Of a stretch of DNA of 49,821 nucleotides, positions 18,930 to 27,328 are shown piece after piece. Position 1 is the stretch's first letter. The number at the start of each line of letters is the position of its first letter. The stretch covers positions 1-49,821 of the forward strand of contig CANBSW010000011.1 of NCBI GenBank assembly GCA_947372235.1, given 5' to 3'. The stretch comes from Chitinophagaceae bacterium (lineage in GTDB: Bacteria > Bacteroidota > Bacteroidia > Chitinophagales > Chitinophagaceae). The translations under genes were made by a program, and so were the position numbers. The notes beneath the pieces were generated by a model that searched no databases, had not been told where the DNA came from, and worked only from the letters and a program-made list of their open reading frames with translations.

Positions 18930-20201
18930 ATGTTACAAGTGAGTGTATTGCGCAACAATACAGACGAGGTTAAAAAAAGGCTGGCTGTAAAACAATTTAA
19001 ACAGCCCGAACTGGTAGATGCCATCATTGCATTGGATGATGAGCGCAAAAAATTACAGGCCGATTTTGATGGCACCCAGGCCAAAGTGAATGCCGCATCC
19101 AAAGAAATTGGTAAGATGATGGCACAGGGTAAAAAAGAAGAAGCCGAATCCATCAAATCTGATGTGGCATCATGGAAAGCCACGCTGGAACCACTGAAAG
19201 AACAAATGGCCGTTGTTGAAAAACAACTCGCTGATACATTGGTGATATTACCCAACCTGCCATCATCACAGGTGCCTGAGGGAAAAACGCCTGAAGAAAA
19301 TGTGGTGGTGAGAGAAGGAGGCATAAAACCAATTTTGGCAGAAGGTGCTGTTCCACATTGGGATCTGATCAAACAATATGATCTGGTTGATTTTGAAACC
19401 GGTGCTAAAATTACCGGCAGTGGATTTCCGTTGTACAAAGGAAAAGGTGCCAAATTGCAAAGGGCATTGGTTTCTTATTTTCTTGATTATAATATTGCTG
19501 CAGGATATACTGAGTACATTCCTCCGTATATGGTAAACGAAGCCAGCGCATTTGCTACAGGTCAGTTACCCGATAAAGAAGGGCAGATGTATCATGCCAC
19601 AGCTGATAATTTTTATTTGATCCCAACTGCAGAAGTACCGGTTACTAATATTTACCGTGATACCATTCTGAAGAAAGAAGAACTGCCCGTTAAGATGACG
19701 GCCTACTCACCCTGCTTCAGAAGAGAAGCCGGCAGTTTTGGAAAAGATGTTCGTGGATTAAACCGTGTACACCAGTTTGAAAAAGTAGAGATCATCCAGA
19801 TCGTTGAACCTGAAACCAGTTATGCTGTATTGGATGAGATGGTGCTGCATGTAGAAGAACTACTGCAATCACTACAACTGCCTTACCGCATTTTACGTTT
19901 ATGTGGTGGCGATATGGGTTTTACCAGTGCCATCACTTACGATTTTGAAGTATTCAGCGCCGCACAGGAACGCTGGCTCGAAGTAAGCAGTGTAAGTAAT
20001 TTTGAAGGTTACCAAACCAACCGCATGAAATGCCGTTACAAAGATGCTGATGGCAAAATGCAGTTTACACATTCTTTAAATGGAAGTTCTTTGGCGTTGC
20101 CCAGGATTGTGGCGTGTTTGCTGGAGAATAATCAAACAGCTGAAGGAATTAATTTACCGGAAGTGCTGCATGGGTATTTTGGAGCTGCAAAAATTTCTTA
20201 A
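18930..20201 (+). CDS. serS: Seryl-tRNA synthetase
   Basis: MLQVSVLRNNTDEVKKRL; PTAEVPVTNIYRDTIL; SPCFRREAGSFGKDVRGLNRVHQFEKVE; class II motif 3 HSLNGSSLALPRIV. Confidence 0.96.
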   Translation: MLQVSVLRNNTDEVKKRLAVKQFKQPELVDAIIALDDERKKLQADFDGTQAKVNAASKEIGKMMAQGKKEEAESIKSDVASWKATLEPLKEQMAVVEKQLADTLVILPNLPSSQVPEGKTPEENVVVREGGIKPILAEGAVPHWDLIKQYDLVDFETGAKITGSGFPLYKGKGAKLQRALVSYFLDYNIAAGYTEYIPPYMVNEASAFATGQLPDKEGQMYHATADNFYLIPTAEVPVTNIYRDTILKKEELPVKMTAYSPCFRREAGSFGKDVRGLNRVHQFEKVEIIQIVEPETSYAVLDEMVLHVEELLQSLQLPYRILRLCGGDMGFTSAITYDFEVFSAAQERWLEVSSVSNFEGYQTNRMKCRYKDADGKMQFTHSLNGSSLALPRIVACLLENNQTAEGINLPEVLHGYFGAAKIS

Positions 20202-20228
20202 GAATATCGAACAGATGAATGATGAAGT
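20202..20228 (+). repeat. 27-nt repeat gaatatcgaacagatgaatgatgaagt abutting the serS stop
   Basis: Identical to 12695-12721. Confidence 0.9.
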
Positions 20229-20404
20229 GTGTGAAACGGTCGGGACGCTGTTTAGTGGGTAATGTGCTTTAGTAGCTGGATTGTAAGCGGCCTGAACGTT
20301 TAGAGAAGTAATAATTAAACAGGCATTTCCCCTCCTTGCGCAGCAAAGAAGTCGTGCCCAAGCGGCTTAGCGATGGGCGGGGTGGTAAATGATGTTTGTT
20401 ATTT

Positions 20405-20465
20405 AAGCCACAGATTCACAGATTACCACAGATTAGTTCTGTGAAACTCTGTGAATCTGTGGCTT
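20405..20465. repeat. Inverted repeat AAGCCACAGATTCACAG / CTGTGAATCTGTGGCTT
   Basis: 17-bp perfect arms. Confidence 0.85.
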
Positions 20466-20511
20466 TCTTTTTTCACCCGCTTTTTAATTTATATTTGAAA
20501 AAACTACCACT

Positions 20512-21459
20512 ATGCTTGTCAAATGGTTTAAAAGACTTGTCTATACAGTATTGGCTTTATTTATTCTTTTAAATATCATGGCGGCATTTCATGCCTATAA
20601 ATTCACTCACTTTTATACAAATATTCCACCTGCTAAAAAACCGGAGCAGATGAGTGCAGGTGAAAAAGCATCCGCCATTTTTTTTGGAATAAATTATGCA
20701 AAGAGTAAAGTGGTTGATTCATTACAGATTGCTCATGATACAGTAAACATCAAAACCATGGACAGTGTTCGCCTGGAAAGCTGGTATATAAAAGCCGACA
20801 GCAATGCCAAAGGAACCATCCTCATGTTTCATGGGCATGGCAGCAGCAAGAGCGGCATCATCCGCGAAGCAACTGCCTTTCATACAATGGGATGGAATGT
20901 GGTGATGACAGATTTCAGGGCACACGGAAACAGTGAAGGTGAAATTTGTACCATTGGCGCCAATGAAGCCAAAGATGTAAAAGCTGTTTGGGATTTTGTG
21001 AAAGCAAAAGATGAAAAAAATATTGTTCTCTGGGGAATTTCATTAGGTGCTGCAACAACACTGAAAGCCGTTCATGATTTTCAATTACAACCTCAAAAAA
21101 TAATTCTCGAAATGCCTTTTGGCACATTAACCGATGCAGTAAAAGGCCGCCTGCGTACCATGCATTTGCCCGAACAACCTTTGAGCACCTTGCTTGCATT
21201 TTGGGGAGGAATTGAACAGGGCTTCTGGGCATTTAATATGAATCCCGAATTATTTGCCGCTGATATTAAATGCCCCGTATTAGTTCAATGGGGTGTAGGC
21301 GATAAACGTGTTACCGAGCAGGAAACCAATACCATCTTCACAAATATAAGCAGTAAAGAAAAAACATTGGTGCGGTATGAAGAGAGTGGGCATGAGAGTC
21401 TTTGCAAAAAAGAGAATCAAAAATGGATGAGTTCGGTGGGGAGTTTTTTGAACAAATGA
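20512..21459 (+). CDS. Alpha/beta hydrolase, membrane anchored
   Basis: TILMFHGHGSSKSG, WGISLGAATT nucleophile elbow, N-terminal TM. Confidence 0.8.
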   Translation: MLVKWFKRLVYTVLALFILLNIMAAFHAYKFTHFYTNIPPAKKPEQMSAGEKASAIFFGINYAKSKVVDSLQIAHDTVNIKTMDSVRLESWYIKADSNAKGTILMFHGHGSSKSGIIREATAFHTMGWNVVMTDFRAHGNSEGEICTIGANEAKDVKAVWDFVKAKDEKNIVLWGISLGAATTLKAVHDFQLQPQKIILEMPFGTLTDAVKGRLRTMHLPEQPLSTLLAFWGGIEQGFWAFNMNPELFAADIKCPVLVQWGVGDKRVTEQETNTIFTNISSKEKTLVRYEESGHESLCKKENQKWMSSVGSFLNK

Positions 21460-21491
21460 ATATCGAACAAGGAACAGAGGAATGATGAAGT
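21458..21491 (+). repeat. Related copy of the stop-codon-fused repeat (gaatatcgaacaaggaacagaggaatgatgaagt)
   Basis: Shares the 5' gaatatcgaaca and 3' gaatgatgaagt halves with the other two copies. Confidence 0.8.
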
Positions 21492-21522
21492 AAGTTGGAA
21501 GCTAGAATAGAATTTTCCTTCC

Positions 21523-22233
21523 TCAAAGCGAAGGGGATGAGTTGATAAATTTGTTTAGGAGAACAAAAATATCATTCCTGTTATTCCTTAAAACCGTTTT
21601 TTCACTACGTATTGTAACGCTGCTTTGAATATACTTTCCTTCTTCCTGCAATTCATTTCCATCATTCGCAATCATCCGTTCAATCGTTTCCTCATTCATC
21701 TCAAGATGAAATTGTAAACCCAATACACTATCACCAATTAAAAAAGCCTGGTGTTTACAAACTACAGTAGAAGCAATTAATTGTGCATTTACCGGCAGAT
21801 CAAAAGTATCTCCATGCCAATGAAACAAAGTATATGGATTTTGAAAATGAGAAAAGAATTCATTGGATCTTGCCAGATCCGTAAACTGAACCGGAAAAAA
21901 TCCGATCTCTTTTTCTTTTCCTTGATACACTTTACAACCCAATGCCGAAGCAATCAATTGCGCACCTAAGCAAATACCCAACACTTTTTTACCCGCATCA
22001 ATGGCTTGCCTGATAAATAGTTTTTCTTCTTTTAACCAGGGATACAAATTTTCTTCATCCACATTCATATACCCACCCATGATAATTAATACATTCAGGT
22101 CTGCTAATGAAGGCAAAATAAATTGGGGTTCAAAAAAATTAGTGCAGGTGATTGCATAACCCCTTGTCTCGGCCCATTCTATAATAGTTCCGGGTGATTC
22201 GGAAACAACATGTTGAAAACAATGAATCCTCAT
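21523..22233 (-). CDS. Type 1 (class I) glutamine amidotransferase-like protein
   Basis: VLGICLGAQLIASALGCKVYQG; LFHWHGDTFDLP; GLQFHLEMNEE. Confidence 0.85.
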   Translation of the reverse strand: MRIHCFQHVVSESPGTIIEWAETRGYAITCTNFFEPQFILPSLADLNVLIIMGGYMNVDEENLYPWLKEEKLFIRQAIDAGKKVLGICLGAQLIASALGCKVYQGKEKEIGFFPVQFTDLARSNEFFSHFQNPYTLFHWHGDTFDLPVNAQLIASTVVCKHQAFLIGDSVLGLQFHLEMNEETIERMIANDGNELQEEGKYIQSSVTIRSEKTVLRNNRNDIFVLLNKFINSSPSL

Positions 22234-22321
22234 ATTAAAAATTTACTCACCCGGATACAGCTTCGTTCGTCTTCTCTTTGCTATTCCATAGTGAAGAAGC
22301 AGAGGGTGACTTAAATATAAA

Positions 22322-22975
22322 TTATTGAATAGCTGCTTCCACTTCCTTCCCCAATGGAGAAACAGTCATCGCAAAAAAATGTGTTAACTCCCCATTTTCA
22401 TTGATCAGGTACTTACTAAAATTCCAAACCGGTTGCTGCTCACACCAGCCATTTTGTTTGGCATTTGATAACCATTGAAAAACAGGGTTCTGTTCCCCAC
22501 CTTTAACAACATGGCTCTTCTGCATCAATGGAAAACTAATTCCATAATTGGCTTTACAAAATGCAGCAATGTTTTGATCATCTTTTTTTTCCTGTTCTTT
22601 AAAATCATTTGCAGGAAATGCGATGACCACCAACTTATCTTTATGTTTCTGATACAATTTTTCCAATTCATCATACTGCGCAGTATATCCACAATCACTC
22701 GCCGTATTTACGATCAGTATTTTCTTTCCTTTATATTGATTCAGATCAACCTCAGTTCCATTATTTGCCTTCACTTTCAAAGCATAAAAAGAAGTAACCG
22801 ATTTTGCGTCTGACATATTTGTCTGTATCTCCTTTTTATTCGGAAATAATTTTGTCTTCAGCATCACCAATGGATACACAGATTTTAAAATGGATTGTCT
22901 CCAGCTCATGTCTTTACGCTTTACCAAAAAAAGTCCAACAACCAGTATTCCAGCGCCAATCAAAATTTTTTGCAT
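22322..22975 (-). CDS. Glutathione peroxidase-like (thiol peroxidase) family protein
   Basis: ILIVNTASDCGYTAQYDELEKLYQKHKDKLVVIAFPANDFKEQE; WNFSKYLINENGE. Confidence 0.85.
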   Translation of the reverse strand: MQKILIGAGILVVGLFLVKRKDMSWRQSILKSVYPLVMLKTKLFPNKKEIQTNMSDAKSVTSFYALKVKANNGTEVDLNQYKGKKILIVNTASDCGYTAQYDELEKLYQKHKDKLVVIAFPANDFKEQEKKDDQNIAAFCKANYGISFPLMQKSHVVKGGEQNPVFQWLSNAKQNGWCEQQPVWNFSKYLINENGELTHFFAMTVSPLGKEVEAAIQ

Positions 22976-23038
22976 ACTACATTTGTTTAAGCATCCAATC
23001 CTCTATAAAAAACATTTTCAAATTTTCAAATCCTCAAA

Positions 23039-24418
23039 TTACCGAATGATCCATTTAAAAATCCCCAGCTTCCCTTTCAACGGTGGATACTTTAATGCAG
23101 GATCAAACCAGGTAGGTGTTTTCATCACAGACTTTCTATGACTAAACGTATCAAACGAACTCTTGCCATGATAATCACCCATACCGCTAAAACCCCTGCC
23201 ACCAAAAGGCAAACCGGGATTGGTTAAATGCCAGCTTGCATTATTTACACAGGCACCGCCTGATGGAACAGCATCCAACCATTGTTGTTCTTTACCACTG
23301 TCAGATGTAAACACATAAAAAGCCAAAGGGTTCGGATTTTGTGCAATGATGGTTTTGGCTTCTTCCATGGTAGTAAAAGAAAGCAAAGGCAATACAGGTC
23401 CGAATATTTCTTCTTTCATCACAGCTGCATCTATGCCCACACCATCAATAATAGTAGGTTCAATAAATAGCGTTTCTCTGTTATAACGGCCTCCCTGTAA
23501 AAGATTTCCCTGCGGGATGTATTGTACTATTCTGTCGAACTGTTTTGTGTTGATGATCTTTCCGTAATTTTCGCAAGCCTGTGCATCATCTCCAAAAAAC
23601 TGATGGATGCGTTTTTTTATTTCAGCAATCAATGCTTCTTTTTTCGAAGTATGAACCAACACATAGTCAGGTGCCACACACATTTGTCCGGCGTTGGAAA
23701 ATTTGGTCATTACAATTCGTTTGGCAGCAATGGCAATATTAGCATCGGCTTCTACCACACACGGACTTTTACCGCCCAGCTCCAGTGTAACCGGCACCAA
23801 TTTTTCTGCCGCCATTTTGTAAATGATCTTGCCCACTGCGGTGCTACCGGTATAGAACACATGGTCAAAAGCAAACCCATTCATCATTTCAGGAATTACT
23901 GTTGCGCCATCACCCGACACATACAAAATGTATTCTTTAGGAAAAGTAGATTCAATAATTTTCTGCATCACCGCAGCAGTAGCCGGAGCAAACTCACTCG
24001 GTTTTAACACCACACAGTTACCCGCAGCAATAGCACCCAGCAACGGAGTAAACAATAATTGAAAAGGATAATTCCATGGACCGATAGCCAACACCACACC
24101 CAACGGCTCGCGCAACACCCGACTGCTGGATGGCAGGTTTAATAAATTGGTAGAAACGCTTTCCGGCTCCATCCAATGTTTCAGGTTGCGCAATGCATCG
24201 TTCAGTTCGGCCAGAAAAAAACCATTCTCGGTAACCCAGCATTCTTCCTTGCTTTTTTTTAGATCGGCTAACAGGGCTGCATAAATTTCTTCTTCATGTG
24301 CGATCACCGCATTTTTTAAAGCCAGTAACTGCTGTTTGCGAAAAGCATACGGTTTGGTAACGCCGCTCTCAAAATACCGGCGCATAGCTGCCAGCTGCAT
24401 TAGAATATCATGTGACAT
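23039..24418 (-). CDS. Aldehyde dehydrogenase family protein (ALDH3-like)
   Basis: PWNYPFQLLFTPLLGAIAAGNCVVLKPSE; VTLELGGKSPCVV; FSNAGQMCVAPDYV. Confidence 0.92.
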   Translation of the reverse strand: MSHDILMQLAAMRRYFESGVTKPYAFRKQQLLALKNAVIAHEEEIYAALLADLKKSKEECWVTENGFFLAELNDALRNLKHWMEPESVSTNLLNLPSSSRVLREPLGVVLAIGPWNYPFQLLFTPLLGAIAAGNCVVLKPSEFAPATAAVMQKIIESTFPKEYILYVSGDGATVIPEMMNGFAFDHVFYTGSTAVGKIIYKMAAEKLVPVTLELGGKSPCVVEADANIAIAAKRIVMTKFSNAGQMCVAPDYVLVHTSKKEALIAEIKKRIHQFFGDDAQACENYGKIINTKQFDRIVQYIPQGNLLQGGRYNRETLFIEPTIIDGVGIDAAVMKEEIFGPVLPLLSFTTMEEAKTIIAQNPNPLAFYVFTSDSGKEQQWLDAVPSGGACVNNASWHLTNPGLPFGGRGFSGMGDYHGKSSFDTFSHRKSVMKTPTWFDPALKYPPLKGKLGIFKWIIR

Positions 24419-24470
24419 AGCAATCATTTAATGATCATTATAAACCAACACTACAATGTAAGATTTGTTT

Positions 24471-24540
24471 GCGTCATTGCGAACCCCGCGCAACCATCCC
24501 AAATAAATAACTGGCAAAAGGGGTGAAGCAATCTGTGTTA
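24471..24540. repeat. Degenerate CGTCATTGCGA...GAAGCAATCTGTG repeat
   Basis: gcgtcattgcgaaccccgcg...gtgaagcaatctgtg. Confidence 0.55.
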
Positions 24541-24642
24541 CGAACCAGGAAAGACAGAAAAAAATAATAGAACCTATTTATTCTTCTCCCACTCTCAGTT
24601 TAGCCAGGAGGCACCTAAAACATAAGTACCGGGTACTTTAGA

Positions 24643-25263
24643 TTATGATATAAACAACTGTGGCAAATACTTCACAATCCACTCCGGAATAGCATTTTCT
24701 GCGATATGAAAAACCATCTTTTGTTTAATCCGCTGCCCAATATATAATGGAATTGTACCGGAAGTATCAAGCAGCGTAAGTTGATCAATAAGATGTAGAT
24801 TTTGATTTAACTTAAGTAGGTTACCAAAATAATTCTTTTCAATATCATACGGCTGAACATTATGCCCGCCTCTGATTGCTCTGTTAAATACCCTGTCGGA
24901 AGATAACTTGAGGGAGGTCAGACCAAGAAATATCATATCGATTCTATAACCTTCTTGTTTAAATTTTCGGATAAGATTCCAACTATCATCCTCAGAAAAA
25001 TGGCCTTCGTATGCAAAATGATCTTTGTTAAACAAAGCCGCAGTATACAAACTTTCAAATTCAGCAAACACATAATTATCTGCAAGGCGGCTTGCCTCCT
25101 TGTATGAGCCGGTCAGTTTTTTAAATTCCAGTTGCTTGGTCATTTTCAACTTATCACCATCAAAAAGGGGATATTTGTCTTTGATCACATCCGGCAAAAG
25201 CCCGGGCCCTGCAGTTGATTTACCTGCACCATTTGGACCTGTAATAATATAAAGGGTTGGCAT
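24643..25263 (-). CDS. Zeta-toxin-like P-loop kinase
   Basis: MPTLYIITGPNGAGKSTAGPGLLPD (Walker A); FAYEGHFSEDDSWNLIRKFKQEGYRIDMIFLGL; AIRGGHNVQP. Confidence 0.75.
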   Translation of the reverse strand: MPTLYIITGPNGAGKSTAGPGLLPDVIKDKYPLFDGDKLKMTKQLEFKKLTGSYKEASRLADNYVFAEFESLYTAALFNKDHFAYEGHFSEDDSWNLIRKFKQEGYRIDMIFLGLTSLKLSSDRVFNRAIRGGHNVQPYDIEKNYFGNLLKLNQNLHLIDQLTLLDTSGTIPLYIGQRIKQKMVFHIAENAIPEWIVKYLPQLFIS

Positions 25264-25523
25264 TAGAAAACTGCGGGCAACTGATGCTTACGACGAAGAT
25301 TATTAATTTCAATTGCATCTAATTCATCCTGAACAATAAAGTCGTTTTTTTCTCTGGAAACTGAAACAATAAAAATATCTCCATCAGGATATTCCATATA
25401 ATATTGCCCTTCCGGCAGATTGGCATCATACACCAGAAAAGGTTCGCCGCGTAACAGGGTTTGTTTTCTAACCTGCCCTATTGCCGCAATAGCTTTTTCC
25501 TCAAAACCTGCTACGCTGATCAT
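25263..25523 (-). CDS. Small protein translationally coupled to the zeta-like gene (candidate antitoxin/partner)
   Basis: 86 aa; stop and next start overlap as TAATG. Confidence 0.6.
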   Translation of the reverse strand: MISVAGFEEKAIAAIGQVRKQTLLRGEPFLVYDANLPEGQYYMEYPDGDIFIVSVSREKNDFIVQDELDAIEINNLRRKHQLPAVF

Positions 25524-25600
25524 TACTCTTATTTTTATACAAATTTCAGAACGGAAATATAGTTAAAAATATTGTGTTGACAGCCCTTCTTTAAAATCCA

Positions 25601-25654
25601 TTAGTCACAGATGCACAAATTTTTTCTGTGAAAATCTGTGCATCTGTGGCTAAA
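25601..25654. repeat. Inverted repeat TTAGTCACAGATGCACA... / ...TGTGCATCTGTGGCTAA
   Basis: Long imperfect palindrome. Confidence 0.75.
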
Positions 25655-25717
25655 ATAAAAATGCGAATTAAGATTGTAAAATCCGATTGCATTGACCCCT
25701 GATGCCGGGTTTGATGT

Positions 25718-25927
25718 TTGACTCGTCCTGAAAATGCAAGGTGGTGTTCAAGCGACCCTACTTGTATTGATAGCCATGGTCAGGGACCAAATTCTTGCAA
25801 TCTAGCGGCTTGTCATAACTGTTCATTATTGCCAGAAACCTGTTGCGAGGAATCAAATATGTTACTTGACAGAGTGATGTTGATAGGAACTCTCGACACA
25901 TCTTCGATAGGCTATTTTAATTTGTAA
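25718..25927 (+). pseudogene. Truncated C-terminal remnant of a DUF1998-domain protein (DrmB/DruE-type)
   Basis: WCSSDPTCIDSHGQGPNSCNLAACHNCSLLPETCCEESNMLLDRVMLIGTLDTSSIGYF resembles the extreme C-terminus of DUF1998 proteins; in-frame stop TGA at 25712-25714; no upstream domain. Confidence 0.65.
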
Positions 25928-25992
25928 TACAGTTTTCGAAATTTAAAATCCGAATTATCCAAGTAAAATAAAAAATCATCAATCCTGAATAT

Positions 25993-26014
25993 GCGATTTG
26001 CATTGGATGGTAAA
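25993..26014 (+). repeat. 22-bp direct repeat, copy 1 (gcgatttgcattggatggtaaa)
   Basis: 21/22 identical to 27253-27274; brackets the fic gene. Confidence 0.85.
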
Positions 26015-26027
26015 TCATGTTAAAAAG

Positions 26028-27110
26028 TTAGCTTTTCAATACTCCCATCAACCGTACATTCAAATACAGTTTTTCTTTACCCGCCTGCTCACTTTTTAAA
26101 AACCCTTTTTGTTCCAGTTCCGCAAGGTAATTACCGGATGTTTTTAGGTTTCCTATACCGGCCTTTACCAGAAAAGAACGCTTTGTATACGGAAGCCTGA
26201 ACAGTACTTCCAACAGGTCTTTCGAATATACCTTTGGTGCTTTTTTTTGTATTTCCTTACCCATTGTGTCCATCAAAACATCAATCTCTGTTATTTGTTT
26301 TCTTGCCTGTAATGCGGTTTTTTCTGTCATACCCAACATAAAACAGATCCAGGTTTCCCAGTCCTGCTTTTCAGTAACGCCCCGTAAGTTTTTATAATAC
26401 TCGTTTTTATGCTGTATAATATAATTACTCAGGTACAATGCCGGTATAGGCAAAAGCCCTGTCATTTTCAGGTATAATAATAATATGATCCTTCCTGTTC
26501 TGCCATTGCCATCAAAAAATGGATGTATGGCTTCAAACTGGTAATGTATAATGGCCATTTTAATAAGTGGGTCAATATCATCGTCTGTATGAATAAAATC
26601 TTCCAGGTTTTTTAGTTTAGCCCTTATTACGGCTTCTCCTTCTGGCGGTGTATAAACAACTTTCCCTTTTAAGGTATTTCTCAGTTGTGTTCCGGGTGCA
26701 TTTCGTATACCTGAACCATTCTCTTTGATAATCCGCATTATGGCAATAAAAAGATTTGTGGTTAACAACGGCTTCTTTTCCAGTTGTTGTACCCCATACC
26801 ACAACGCATCTTTATAATGAATCACTTCTTTGGTAGAAGGATTATCAGTTTTTTGTTCACTGATACTGGCCCTGAACAATTCGTCTTCAGTAATAATAAT
26901 ATTTTCAATAGCTGAACTGGCCTGTGCTTCCAGTAAATGAATGGTATCTGTAAAAAGTGTTGGATTGGGTAATTTGGTAAGCGCCCCTTTTAATTCAGAC
27001 AATGCGCGGCTTGCAGCAATTGTTTTCTTTAATACAAAAGCTGTTTCAACTGTCATTTTAGGTGGCAAAAGGGGAAGATTATTATATGGTTTCTCTGGAC
27101 GAAATTGCAA
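26028..27110 (-). CDS. Fic family protein with N-terminal inhibitory motif and C-terminal winged-helix-like region
   Basis: HPFFDGNGRTGR (HPFxxGNGRxxR); SSAIEN ([S/T]xxxE[G/N]); C-terminal KRSFLVKAGIGNLKTSGNYLAELEQKGFLKSE. Apparent TTG start. Confidence 0.88.
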   Translation of the reverse strand: MQFRPEKPYNNLPLLPPKMTVETAFVLKKTIAASRALSELKGALTKLPNPTLFTDTIHLLEAQASSAIENIIITEDELFRASISEQKTDNPSTKEVIHYKDALWYGVQQLEKKPLLTTNLFIAIMRIIKENGSGIRNAPGTQLRNTLKGKVVYTPPEGEAVIRAKLKNLEDFIHTDDDIDPLIKMAIIHYQFEAIHPFFDGNGRTGRIILLLYLKMTGLLPIPALYLSNYIIQHKNEYYKNLRGVTEKQDWETWICFMLGMTEKTALQARKQITEIDVLMDTMGKEIQKKAPKVYSKDLLEVLFRLPYTKRSFLVKAGIGNLKTSGNYLAELEQKGFLKSEQAGKEKLYLNVRLMGVLKS

Positions 27111-27140
27111 AACTGTTTATTTTTTATAAGGGTACAAAAC

Positions 27141-27207
27141 ACCCTCGTTAATAATACGAGGGTAAATTACAACAAATTTTACTCTCGTTCTATTTTCAAG
27201 AGTAAAA
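27141..27207. promoter_or_regulatory. Two inverted repeats upstream of fic (operator-like)
   Basis: accctcgt(27141-27148)/acgagggt(27156-27163) and ttttactct(27177-27185)/agagtaaaa(27199-27207), both perfect. Confidence 0.6.
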
Positions 27208-27252
27208 CTTACCCCTATCTAAAAAACAAAACCGCCCATCCATAAAGAACAG

Positions 27253-27274
27253 GCGATTTGCATTGGATTGTAAA
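27253..27274 (+). repeat. 22-bp direct repeat, copy 2 (gcgatttgcattggattgtaaa)
   Basis: One mismatch to 25993-26014. Confidence 0.85.
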
Positions 27275-27328
27275 CAGAACAACAAGGTACTGTATCTGCA
27301 TTGCTTTTAACAATGGGTATCTGTATTT

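Noticed and set aside
18800-19453. 217-aa ORF antisense to serS
   Set aside because: Shadow ORF on the opposite strand of a well-conserved gene; Ser/Cys-rich composition typical of antisense translation
21523-22233. Glutamine amidotransferase as part of a novel pathway
   Set aside because: Stand-alone class I GATase-like genes are common; neighbours give no pathway context
22475-22813. 112-aa hydrophobic ORF antisense to the peroxidase gene
   Set aside because: Low-complexity F/I-rich antisense translation; no supporting signals
23522-24007. 161-aa ORF antisense to aldehyde dehydrogenase
   Set aside because: Antisense shadow of a conserved coding region, no recognisable domain
24625-24640. 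AAGTACCGGGTACTT palindrome next to the zeta-like stop
   Set aside because: Short palindrome without a T-tract; could be chance or a weak hairpin, not strong enough to call
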